Assembly (NCBI GenBank): GCA_023664045.1
Contig: JAMPGH010000001.1
Coordinates: 793,072-838,386, forward strand
Reading direction: 5' to 3'
DNA from: Alistipes senegalensis
GTDB taxonomy: Bacteria; Bacteroidota; Bacteroidia; Bacteroidales; Rikenellaceae
DNA: 45,315 bases
Positions 1 to 6,059 of this stretch are shown here, one piece after another; position 1 is the first letter of the stretch; the number at the start of each line of letters is the position of its first letter. Below the pieces are notes generated by a model, which did no database searches, was not told where the DNA came from, and worked only from the letters and a program-made list of their open reading frames with translations. Both the position numbers and the translations under genes were made by a program.

Positions 1-105
1 AGGAGTTGTGGAGATCGGGAGAATCCGAAGAGTCGAGACGATGAAGATATCGGGGTAAATGCCGAGGCGGTGCGTGATGCTTTTTTAAAAGGATCTCGTT
101 CCCGA

Positions 106-1044
106 CTACCGTTTGTGGCGGCGCGTGCGGGGAAGTCGTGGGAAGAGTTTGCGGAAATACGTCAGATAGACTCCGATGTTTCCGCCCGCGATCATCAGCG
201 TTACGGCGGAAATGATCAGCACGATTCCGCAACCGATTCGGAGCGTGAGAATTTCTCCGAAAATCAGAACTCCGAAAAATATGGCGGTTACCGGTTCCAG
301 AGCTCCGAGAATTGCCGTGGGTGTCGAGCCGATGTATTGAATGGCGCTCGTCGTACAGAGGAACGAGATTGCTGTGGGGAAAATTGCCAGAGCGACAAGA
401 TTGCCCCACAGATACCATTGGTTCGGCAGAATAAGCGTTCGTCCGAAGTCGACGCGGAAGAGGAAAAGTGCCAACCCGCAAAGCAGCATATAGAAAGTGA
501 TGGCGAGTGTCGGGATCTCCTTGAGTTTCGTTTGCCGGACACCGACAATGTAGATGGCATAGAAAAGTGCCGATACAAAAACCAGCAGCGTGCCCGTCAG
601 GCTTAGGGTGCTTCCGTCTCCGGTCTTGTATAACAGACCGATACCGACTATAGCCAGCAGGATACATAGTCCGGTCAGCAGGGTGCATTTTTCTTTGAAC
701 CCGACGGTCATGATCAGCGCCACAAGAATGGGATAGATGAAGAGCAAGGTCGATGCGATGCCGGCATCCATGTAGTTGTAGCTCAGAAAGAGCGTCAGCG
801 ACGAAATGGCGACCAGCAGTCCCATGATGATGAGTGGTATTATTTCGTCGTGCCGTATTTTGAAACTTCGTCCTCGGGTCCATAACATCGCACCCAGAAT
901 CGGAAGGGCGAACAGGTAACGGAACAGCAGGACCGAATCGGGATCCATGCCGGCGTCGTAGAGCGGCAGAGCGAAAAGCGGGTTCGTGCCGTAGGAGGCC
1001 GCCGCGATGGCGCCCAGCAGGTAGCCTTTGGCTTTCGAATTCAT
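106..1044 (-). CDS. EamA/DMT-family membrane transporter
   Basis: The protein has 312 residues and is almost entirely hydrophobic, with about ten predicted membrane helices. They form two halves of five, as in drug/metabolite transporters built from two EamA repeats (roughly residues 5-135 and 150-285). The family exports or imports small metabolites in the inner membrane; the substrate cannot be read from sequence. An in-frame extension reaches 1098, but a clear promoter (-7 box 1067-1074) lies inside it, so the start must be downstream. I chose the ATG at 1044; the ATG at 1053 is possible but only a few bases from the expected transcription start. The C-terminus is very basic (RLPRTRRHKR). 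I see no operon partner. Bases 1-105 beyond its stop hold nothing I can assign. Confidence 0.88.
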   Translation of the reverse strand: MNSKAKGYLLGAIAAASYGTNPLFALPLYDAGMDPDSVLLFRYLFALPILGAMLWTRGRSFKIRHDEIIPLIIMGLLVAISSLTLFLSYNYMDAGIASTLLFIYPILVALIMTVGFKEKCTLLTGLCILLAIVGIGLLYKTGDGSTLSLTGTLLVFVSALFYAIYIVGVRQTKLKEIPTLAITFYMLLCGLALFLFRVDFGRTLILPNQWYLWGNLVALAIFPTAISFLCTTSAIQYIGSTPTAILGALEPVTAIFFGVLIFGEILTLRIGCGIVLIISAVTLMIAGGNIGVYLTYFRKLFPRLPRTRRHKR

Positions 1045-1066
1045 TGCAGGCATAGTTCGAACGATG

Positions 1067-1099
1067 CAAAGATACGAATAAGCCGAGGGCAATGCCAAA
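1067..1099 (-). promoter_or_regulatory. Bacteroidetes-type promoter for the EamA gene
   Basis: On the minus strand a TTTG (1099-1096) is followed after 21 bases by TATCTTTG (1074-1067), matching the TTTG / TAnnTTTG promoter of Bacteroidetes. It sits 15-25 bases before the candidate start codons. Confidence 0.7.
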
Positions 1100-1168
1100 T
1101 TTATTCGAATCTTGCCGAGGTGTTCCGCATTAGGAGCGGATTCGACCCTTCGAGCGCAGGATTCGACC

Positions 1169-1200
1169 TTGCAACTCTGCTCTATTTTCGGTTATCTTTG
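1169..1200 (+). promoter_or_regulatory. Bacteroidetes-type promoter for the 1261 gene
   Basis: TTG at 1169-1171, a 21-base spacer and TATCTTTG at 1193-1200. Transcription should begin near 1207, leaving a leader of about 50 bases. Confidence 0.65.
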
Positions 1201-1260
1201 CAGAAACCGATCGGGCCTCTCCGATGAAGGTCGGCCGATATTCATTTAAACTTAATCGCC

Positions 1261-1824
1261 ATGAAACGTTTATCTCTTTTTGCCGCTGTCGCCATGTTGA
1301 TTTGCCCGCTCCTTTTTGCGCAGGAAACCGTCCACATCGTTCCGGCACCGCAACGAGTTGCCGTGCCCGAAACGCAGGAAACCGTTCGCCGGGTTCCGAA
1401 CGAAACGGGAAAAAGTCCGAAGCTGAATCCCCATGAAGTAGCGATCCTCGATCGGGAGACGAACGAATGGGTCGTAAAATCCGATTCGTTCCGGCGCGAA
1501 CCCCGCACGCTGGCCCATCTCTACATGGAGGGCGGGTGTTTCTGTATGACGCTTATCACGCTCTGCCTGGTCGCCATGCTGTTTGCCGCTTGGAAAGCGC
1601 CCAACTGGGTGGAGGAGCTCGGAAAACTGGCCCGACTGATCGGATTCTTTTACCTGATGATAGGGATCTATTCTGTCAGCGATCTTGTACAAAGCAGCGG
1701 AATCGGTGTCTCGTTTACGTTATTTTGCGGCGGGCTGAGAGTCGGCATGATCGCTCCAATGTACGGGGCGCTGGTCTATGGCGTCTCGCTTTTGTTGCGG
1801 ATCGCTCTCAAACCTCGGATATAG
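1261..1824 (+). CDS. Small membrane protein with signal peptide, distantly ExbB/MotA-like
   Basis: The protein has 187 residues. It opens with a typical signal peptide (residues 1-20, ending LLFA before QE), then a polar stretch rich in Pro, Val and Arg (20-88), then three to four hydrophobic segments (about 93-112, 122-142 and 150-186). The C-terminal membrane part, with a GG turn before the last helix, recalls the helix arrangement of small MotA/TolQ/ExbB-like proteins of Bacteroidetes, but no diagnostic motif is present, so I treat the function as unknown. A matching promoter precedes it and it appears to be monocistronic. A homology search against ExbB/TolQ profiles would decide the family. 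Confidence 0.7.
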   Translation: MKRLSLFAAVAMLICPLLFAQETVHIVPAPQRVAVPETQETVRRVPNETGKSPKLNPHEVAILDRETNEWVVKSDSFRREPRTLAHLYMEGGCFCMTLITLCLVAMLFAAWKAPNWVEELGKLARLIGFFYLMIGIYSVSDLVQSSGIGVSFTLFCGGLRVGMIAPMYGALVYGVSLLLRIALKPRI

Positions 1825-1897
1825 CAGGCCGGTTTTCATATCTTCGGCTCTACTGAAAATACTGCGCTTCGGCAAAAAAATCGAATGAATTAGTTTT

Positions 1898-1923
1898 TTG
1901 CTCTCGGCTTATTCATATCTTTG
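1898..1923 (+). promoter_or_regulatory. Candidate promoter with no intact downstream gene
   Basis: TATCTTTG at 1916-1923 with a TTG at 1898-1900. The 15-base spacer is shorter than in the other promoters here. It would transcribe the repeat-rich patch and the broken FISUMP fragment, and might read on into the LytTR gene at 2457. Confidence 0.4.
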
Positions 1924-1989
1924 CCGGCGAAAAGCAGCTTCAGGCCCGGAATGTCGGGAGCCACGGTTTCCGCCAGCGCGGCCGCAGAT

Positions 1990-2165
1990 TCCGCAATCCC
2001 CCGCCCCGCTAAGAGCCGGGTTTTAGAGGGAGATAGAGCCGAGCACCTCTGTTCGTCCTCATCTGTCCCCGTCCGCCCCGCTAAGAGCGGGGATTTAAGG
2101 GGAAATAGAGCAGGTCCTTTCTGTCGAACCCGATCTGTCCTCTCACCGTAGGGCGGGTTTTACAT
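1990..2165 (+). repeat. Degenerate tandem repeat with palindromic core (REP-like)
   Basis: Two clear copies and a partial third copy of a unit of roughly 80 bases lie here. Each full copy has a CCCCGC-TAAGA-GC(G/C)GGG hairpin core (about 2003-2019 and 2083-2099), followed by a T/A-rich step, a GGG(G)A run and ATAGAGC. The third copy keeps only GGGCGGGTTTTA near 2152. The whole stretch 1825-2228 contains no convincing gene. Palindromic, GC-rich intergenic units of this sort are usual in repeat families scattered through bacterial genomes. Only a search of the rest of the genome can show whether this unit recurs. Confidence 0.6.
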
Positions 2166-2228
2166 CCCAGTCTGCCGGAAAGCAGCTCTTTCCGTCATTC
2201 ATTCCAGCGATTGCTTTCAGCGCTTGCT

Positions 2229-2441
2229 TCGGGCTACCGCAGCAACACGTCGGGAGCTCTGGGCGGTGTCGGCGCGGAGGGCAGTTCGTGGTCGTCGGCA
2301 CCGAACGACGCGGGTAATAGCAACGCCGGGCGTATTCTTTTTCAAACCAGCGGCGTGAACCCGTTGAACAATACCAACCGATCGTTCGGCTTTCCCGTGC
2401 GCTGCGTCCAGCATCTGCAGGCTGCTTTTATCGGGAAATAA
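2229..2441 (+). pseudogene. 3' fragment of a FISUMP / C-type-lectin-like protein gene
   Basis: The reading frame from 2229 to the TAA at 2439 encodes about 70 residues that match the end of Bacteroidales FISUMP-type proteins: a GYR motif, TSGAL, a SSWSS tryptophan motif, NPLNN and a terminal FGFPVRCVQ. The large N-terminal part (signal peptide, repeats, first half of the lectin domain) is absent; the in-frame sequence before 2229 is unrelated and merges into palindromic repeats. I therefore read this as a gene remnant or a displaced variable cassette, not a working gene. Many codons are AAC or one base away from it at the A positions (AGC, GGC, GAC, ACC, TTC), a pattern discussed in the findings. 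It ends 15 bases before the LytTR gene. Confidence 0.6.
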
Positions 2442-2456
2442 AGACTTTGTAGATCG

Positions 2457-3158
2457 ATGAGATATTGGGTTATCTGCGGTTATTGGATCGGGGCGGTGGT
2501 ACTGCTGGCCTTGTTGCTGGTCAGTTTCGATTACGATTTCGGGCGGGCGCTATTCATCGCTTCGTCGATGTTGCCCGGCATGTTATGTGCGCAGTTTTTC
2601 CTGCCGCGAGCGTTGGCTGCGTCATGTCGCCGGGCCGTGGCCGTGGTGTGCGTGGCGATGGGTGCCGTTGTCGTAGAGTGGATGTCGATGCTGCTGGCTT
2701 ATCGTTATACGCGAGTCGCTGGCGAATTTTACGAAGATTTCCCGACGTTGTTTTCCAATCCGGTCTTTCTGTCGATCCTGCTTGCGGCATTCGTTCTTCC
2801 CGGCGAATTGCTGTCGCGATGGCTTCGGCAGCGACTGCCGCGTCCCGATAGCATTGCGTTCGTTTCCGAGCGACGCAGGGTAATGCTGAAATTCGCAGCG
2901 ATCGTCTATGTCGAGTCGAACGACAGCGAGGTCTTGCTCCATGCGGTCGACGGTGCCGTGTATCGTACGCGGACTCGCATATCCCAGTGGGAGCAGCAGT
3001 TGGATGATCGCTTCGTTCGGGTTCATCGCGCATATATCGTCAATGCCGATCATGCGACGGAGGTCTCGGCACAGTCCGTGGAGGTCGGCGGAATCCGGAT
3101 CGAGTTCTCCCGCAAATATCGCGAATCGGCTGTCGGACGGCTCTCTCGACGGGTATAG
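2457..3158 (+). CDS. Membrane-anchored LytTR-family transcription regulator
   Basis: The protein has 233 residues. Four predicted membrane helices (about 4-23, 31-49, 60-80 and 102-119) are followed by a short basic linker and a LytTR DNA-binding domain (about 132-230), recognised by a VYVES-type strand near 150-154, basic residues at 170-175 and the conserved FVRVHRAYIVN at 187-197. There is no receiver domain and no histidine kinase gene nearby, so this is a one-component regulator in which the membrane part probably senses the signal or anchors the DNA-binding domain; that role is inference. The start is an ATG 15 bases after the FISUMP remnant. The gene converges on the small RNA on the other strand, and the RNA's terminator hairpin would also lie in this gene's 3' region. 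Confidence 0.85.
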   Translation: MRYWVICGYWIGAVVLLALLLVSFDYDFGRALFIASSMLPGMLCAQFFLPRALAASCRRAVAVVCVAMGAVVVEWMSMLLAYRYTRVAGEFYEDFPTLFSNPVFLSILLAAFVLPGELLSRWLRQRLPRPDSIAFVSERRRVMLKFAAIVYVESNDSEVLLHAVDGAVYRTRTRISQWEQQLDDRFVRVHRAYIVNADHATEVSAQSVEVGGIRIEFSRKYRESAVGRLSRRV

Positions 3159-3244
3159 AGCATTGCGGCTGCGGAGGCAGGCAGCGGTTTTTCGAGGAAG
3201 AGCGCCCGTATGCGGATCGGCATCGGTCGATTCCGGAGGGTATG

Positions 3245-3276
3245 AAAAAACACTGTCCGGATCGAAATCCGGACAG
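3245..3276 (-). terminator. Intrinsic terminator of the small RNA
   Basis: Perfect stem CTGTCCGGAT / ATCCGGACAG (3276-3267 with 3262-3253) closed by a TTCG tetraloop and followed on the minus strand by six T residues. Confidence 0.8.
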
Positions 3277-3337
3277 CGCCCCGAAGGGTGTGAGTTGCGT
3301 CATCATCCCAGCTCCGAGCGTCCAGCGTTCGCCCGGA
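3245..3337 (-). ncRNA. Candidate structured small RNA, about 93 nt
   Basis: Read on the minus strand, a promoter (3343-3372) is followed by a compact transcript with three hairpins. SL1 is a seven-base-pair stem CCGGGCG/CGCTCGG (3336-3330 with 3320-3314, one G-U pair) closing a nine-base loop. A single-stranded linker (3313-3289) follows. SL2 is a CCC-TTCG-GGG tetraloop hairpin near 3288-3279. SL3 is a ten-base-pair perfect stem with a TTCG loop (3276-3253), extendable by G-U and C-G pairs, then six T residues (3250-3245): an intrinsic terminator. No protein gene lies downstream on this strand for 2 kb, so it is not a leader. I do not recognise it as 6S, SRP, tmRNA or RNase P RNA. A short ATG frame starts in the linker but runs through the terminator, so I do not call it coding. 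Confidence 0.6.
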
Positions 3338-3342
3338 TAGTG

Positions 3343-3372
3343 CAAAGATACAAAAATTCCCCCCCCCGCAAA
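3343..3372 (-). promoter_or_regulatory. Small-RNA promoter with a nine-G tract in its spacer
   Basis: Minus strand: TTTG (3372-3369), an 18-base spacer made of one C, nine G (3367-3359) and AATTTTTG, then TATCTTTG (3350-3343). The best other promoters in this window have spacers of 19 to 21 bases. Changes in the G tract would change the spacing directly. Confidence 0.6.
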
Positions 3373-3400
3373 TTTTAGACCAAAAGAATAATTAAAAAAT

Positions 3401-3430
3401 CTTTTTGTGTTATAATTATAACATAAAAAG
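3401..3430. repeat. AT-rich inverted repeat, possible operator
   Basis: A perfect 16-base palindrome TGTTATAATTATAACA (3408-3423) is flanked by CTTTTTG and TAAAAAG arms, making a 30-base near-perfect inverted repeat. It stands out from the GC-rich surroundings. It lies about 70 to 90 bases upstream of the small-RNA start and just past the end of the hydrolase operon, so it could be a regulatory site or an AT-rich terminator. Confidence 0.45.
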
Positions 3431-3441
3431 TCGGCTTCGTA

Positions 3442-3467
3442 GGATGCTCGGGCGGGGTCGAGCATCC
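3442..3467 (-). terminator. Hairpin after the dapF-hydrolase operon
   Basis: A nine-base-pair perfect stem (GGATGCTCG with CGAGCATCC) surrounds an eight-base loop, 54 bases past the hydrolase stop. No T run follows it immediately on the minus strand, but one occurs about 12 bases on (3430-3426). It is probably the operon terminator, with moderate certainty. Confidence 0.4.
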
Positions 3468-3520
3468 GAAAAGAAAAAATATTCGATTGCGATTTTTTTT
3501 GCCGTTCGGGCGGCGAATGC

Positions 3521-4339
3521 TCAGATCGGAGTCTTTTCGGAATTTTCGGCTGCGAATTGCAGCAAGGCTTCGGCGACGGCTTGGGGTTCTTCCAGAAAGC
3601 CCATGTGCCCCGAATGTTCGAGCCGGACGACTCGGGCCTGCGGATGGTCGGCGATCATCTTGTCGGCGACCTCGGCGGGGATATATCCGTCGTGCTGCCC
3701 GAGGATGAAAAGTTGCGGCACGGGCGAACGCCGAAGCAGTTCGTTCTGGTCCTTGCGGGCGATCATGCCGTTCAGCAGTGCGACGATTCCCTCCTCTTCG
3801 GTAATGAATACCTGCTCGGTCAGATCGTCGATCGCATCCTGCATCCGCTTGCGGTTCTCGGGGGCGAAACCCGCGGCGGGAGCTACCCGGGCCAGCGTGT
3901 CTTTCTTGCCGGACTGTACGAGGGCTATTTCGCGGCGGCGGTTTTCGGCTTTCTCGGGCGTATCGGCATTGGGTGTCGAACTCAGCAGGACGATGGCGTC
4001 GAGCAAGTCGGGATGGCGTTCGAGCAGCGCCAGCGCCACGTAGCCGCCCATCGAATGTCCGACGATCGTGCAACGGCGGATGCCGAGCGTGCGAAGCGCG
4101 TCGGCTACCGTGTCGGCCAGAAAATCCATCGTGTGCACGGCGCCTTTCACTTCGGAGATGCCGTGTCCGGGCAGATCGAGCGTTACCACGCGTGCTTGTT
4201 TGTAGAGCAGCGGCACGAACTCTTCCCACACCAGCAGCGATTCCAGATAGCCGTGCAGCAGCACGATGCAATGTTCGCCTTGTTCGGAGTCGCAGATGTG
4301 CAGGGCCGTAGATCCGGCCATGATGAATTTTTCGGTCAT
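3521..4339 (-). CDS. Alpha/beta-fold hydrolase
   Basis: The protein has 272 residues and no signal peptide, so it is cytoplasmic. It shows the alpha/beta hydrolase landmarks in order: the oxyanion-hole HGYLES at 29-34, DLPGHG at 55-60, the nucleophile elbow GHSMG at 94-98 (Ser96), an acidic residue in GQHDG (Asp217), and the catalytic His in HSGHMG (His245), with a cap region between about 125 and 200. The closest functional families are small esterases and lipases; the substrate is unknown. It begins three bases after dapF and is surely co-transcribed with it, but its chemistry need not relate to diaminopimelate. The start ATG is the only good one next to the dapF stop. Confidence 0.9.
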   Translation of the reverse strand: MTEKFIMAGSTALHICDSEQGEHCIVLLHGYLESLLVWEEFVPLLYKQARVVTLDLPGHGISEVKGAVHTMDFLADTVADALRTLGIRRCTIVGHSMGGYVALALLERHPDLLDAIVLLSSTPNADTPEKAENRRREIALVQSGKKDTLARVAPAAGFAPENRKRMQDAIDDLTEQVFITEEEGIVALLNGMIARKDQNELLRRSPVPQLFILGQHDGYIPAEVADKMIADHPQARVVRLEHSGHMGFLEEPQAVAEALLQFAAENSEKTPI

Positions 4340-4342
4340 AGC

Positions 4343-5149
4343 TTATCGGAAATTATCGGTGTCGAACGAACCCTCGAAAACGCGGCGTGCAGGTCCTGTG
4401 AGGCGGATGCCGGTGTAATGCCGGTCGGCCGTGCGCTCGAAGCGTACGCGAAGTTCTCCGCCGGGAACGAAAACCCGGAACGCCTCGACATCGTGTTGGC
4501 GGGCGAAGTTGGCGACGATGGCTGCGGCGGTCGCTCCGGTGCCGCAGGCGAGTGTCTCGTTCTCCACACCTCGCTCGTAGGTCCGAATGCGCAGCTGGCC
4601 GGGGCCTGCGATCTGTACGAAATTGACGTTCGTGCCTTGCGGGAAGCGGGTCGTGTCGCGGCGGATCGTTCGGCCGCGCCCTATGACGTCGACCGCCGCC
4701 GGATCGTCGACGAACTCTACGTAGTGGGGGACCCCCGTATTGAGGAACCACCAGCCGTCGCCGCAGACGATTTCCTGTACGTCGGTCATGCCGAGTTCGA
4801 CGTCGCCGGCAGAATTTTCGGCTCGGAGGATGAGCGCCTTGTGCCGGCCGTCGGCGGCATCGAATGTCTTTTCGCGGCCTCCGATTCCCAGATGCTCGGC
4901 GAAGAGGGCGAAGCAGCGGGCGCCGTTGCCGCACATCTCGCCCTCGGAACCGTCGGCATTGTAGTAGCGCATCGAGCAGTCGGCGCCGGTGCTTCGGGAG
5001 AGCGTCATCAGCCCGTCGGCCCCGATGCCGAAGTGGCGGTCGCACAGTCGGGCGATCTGCTGCGGGTGGGGGCGGAAGCACTCCCGGCGGTCGTCTACGA
5101 GGATGAAATCGTTGCCGGCGCCTTCGTATTTGAAGAAAGGTATGCGCAT
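4343..5149 (-). CDS. dapF: Diaminopimelate epimerase
   Basis: The enzyme (268 residues, normal family length) converts LL-diaminopimelate to the meso form, the precursor of lysine and of the peptidoglycan cross-link. Both active-site cysteines are present: Cys73 in the EMCGNGARC motif and Cys202 in ACGTG, each within one of the two pseudo-symmetric halves. The N-terminal YEGAGNDF (8-15) and the NTGVPH motif near 137-142 complete the substrate pocket. It is cytoplasmic and is the first gene of a two-gene minus-strand operon with the hydrolase. The ATG at 5149 gives the expected MRIPFFKYEGAGNDF beginning, so the start is firm. Confidence 0.96.
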   Translation of the reverse strand: MRIPFFKYEGAGNDFILVDDRRECFRPHPQQIARLCDRHFGIGADGLMTLSRSTGADCSMRYYNADGSEGEMCGNGARCFALFAEHLGIGGREKTFDAADGRHKALILRAENSAGDVELGMTDVQEIVCGDGWWFLNTGVPHYVEFVDDPAAVDVIGRGRTIRRDTTRFPQGTNVNFVQIAGPGQLRIRTYERGVENETLACGTGATAAAIVANFARQHDVEAFRVFVPGGELRVRFERTADRHYTGIRLTGPARRVFEGSFDTDNFR

Positions 5150-5187
5150 CGTTCTGCCGTCTTGGTATGCGGAGGGTTATCTTGAGG

Positions 5188-5225
5188 CAAAAATAATAAA
5201 ACTTCTAAAAGTTTTACTACTTTTG
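5188..5225. promoter_or_regulatory. Divergent -7 boxes between dapF and the nitroreductase gene
   Basis: A minus-strand TATTTTTG (5195-5188) points toward dapF and a plus-strand TACTTTTG (5218-5225) points toward the nitroreductase gene. The -33 elements are weak on both strands. The segment is distinctly AT-rich. Confidence 0.5.
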
Positions 5226-5307
5226 CAAAACATATATCCTCGCCCGGCCGGTCCGGGCGATTGTTTGTACCGTTTTTGCAGAACCGTTTCAAAAGCAGAA
5301 GATACCT

Positions 5308-6054
5308 ATGAAAAACATGCTTTTCAAGCATCGATCGATACGCCGGTTCCGTCCGACGCCCATTCCCGAAGAGGTGTTGCGCGAATGCCTCGAAGCCGCG
5401 ACGCGGGCTTCGACGTGCGGCAACATGCAGCTTTATTCGCTTGTCGTAACGCGCGACAAGGCCCTGCGCGAGCAGCTGGCTCCCTGCCATTTCAACCAGC
5501 CGATGCTTGCCGAGGCGCCTTGCCTGATAACGGTTTGCGCCGACGTGCATCGTTTTACGATGTGGTGCGAGCAGCGCGGCGCCGATCCGGCCTACGACAA
5601 TTTCGCGTGGTTCTTGAATGCTTCGACCGATGCGTTGCTGGCGGCGCAGAACTTCTGCGTGCAGGCCGAAATCCACGGATTGGGCATCTGTTATCTGGGA
5701 ACGACCGTCTATACGGCGGCCGACATCGTTCGGATTCTGAAACTTCCCAAAGGGGTGATTCCCCTGACGACCGTGGCGGTGGGCTATCCCGACGAGACGC
5801 CGGAACTGACCGACCGGCTGCCGCTCGAAGCCGTGGTGCATTACGAGAAGTATACCGATTACACCGCTGCCGAGATCGACGAACTGTGGGCCGAGCGCGA
5901 AGAATCGGAGCTGACGAAGCGGCTTCTGGAAGAGAACGGACTGGAGAATCTGGCGAAGATCTTCACCGAACGCCGCTATGTCCGCCGCGACAATCTGGCC
6001 ATATCGCAGACCTATTTCGCCTTGTTGAAAGAACAGGGATTTTTCAACGACTGA
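5308..6054 (+). CDS. Nitroreductase-family FMN oxidoreductase (NfsA/FRP-like)
   Basis: The protein has 248 residues. The N-terminal HRSIRRF (8-14) contacts the FMN phosphate in this family; ASTCGNMQ at 34-41 and the GLGICYLG region near 124-131 are also typical. The length and the extended C-terminal tail (about 190-248) fit the NfsA/FRP branch, homodimeric flavin enzymes that reduce nitro compounds, quinones or flavin with NAD(P)H in the cytosol. The physiological substrate is not evident. It is followed after five bases by tamL, so the two are probably co-transcribed, though no functional link is obvious. Confidence 0.9.
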   Translation: MKNMLFKHRSIRRFRPTPIPEEVLRECLEAATRASTCGNMQLYSLVVTRDKALREQLAPCHFNQPMLAEAPCLITVCADVHRFTMWCEQRGADPAYDNFAWFLNASTDALLAAQNFCVQAEIHGLGICYLGTTVYTAADIVRILKLPKGVIPLTTVAVGYPDETPELTDRLPLEAVVHYEKYTDYTAAEIDELWAEREESELTKRLLEENGLENLAKIFTERRYVRRDNLAISQTYFALLKEQGFFND

Positions 6055-6059
6055 CGCCG

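Noticed and set aside
1-58. A possible C-terminal end of a plus-strand gene (stop at 56-58)
   Set aside because: Only 18 codons are in the window and they show no motif; there is not enough to support a gene.
70-606. A 178-codon plus-strand frame opposite the EamA gene
   Set aside because: Antisense to membrane helices, highly charged, no promoter.
3040-3465. A 141-codon minus-strand frame through the small-RNA region
   Set aside because: It crosses the promoter, the terminator hairpin and the antisense of lytTR; the structured RNA explains the sequence better.
3557-5185. A 542-codon open frame on the plus strand opposite the hydrolase and dapF genes
   Set aside because: It lies wholly antisense to two clear enzyme genes, its translation has no recognisable domain, and long shadow frames are expected at this GC content.
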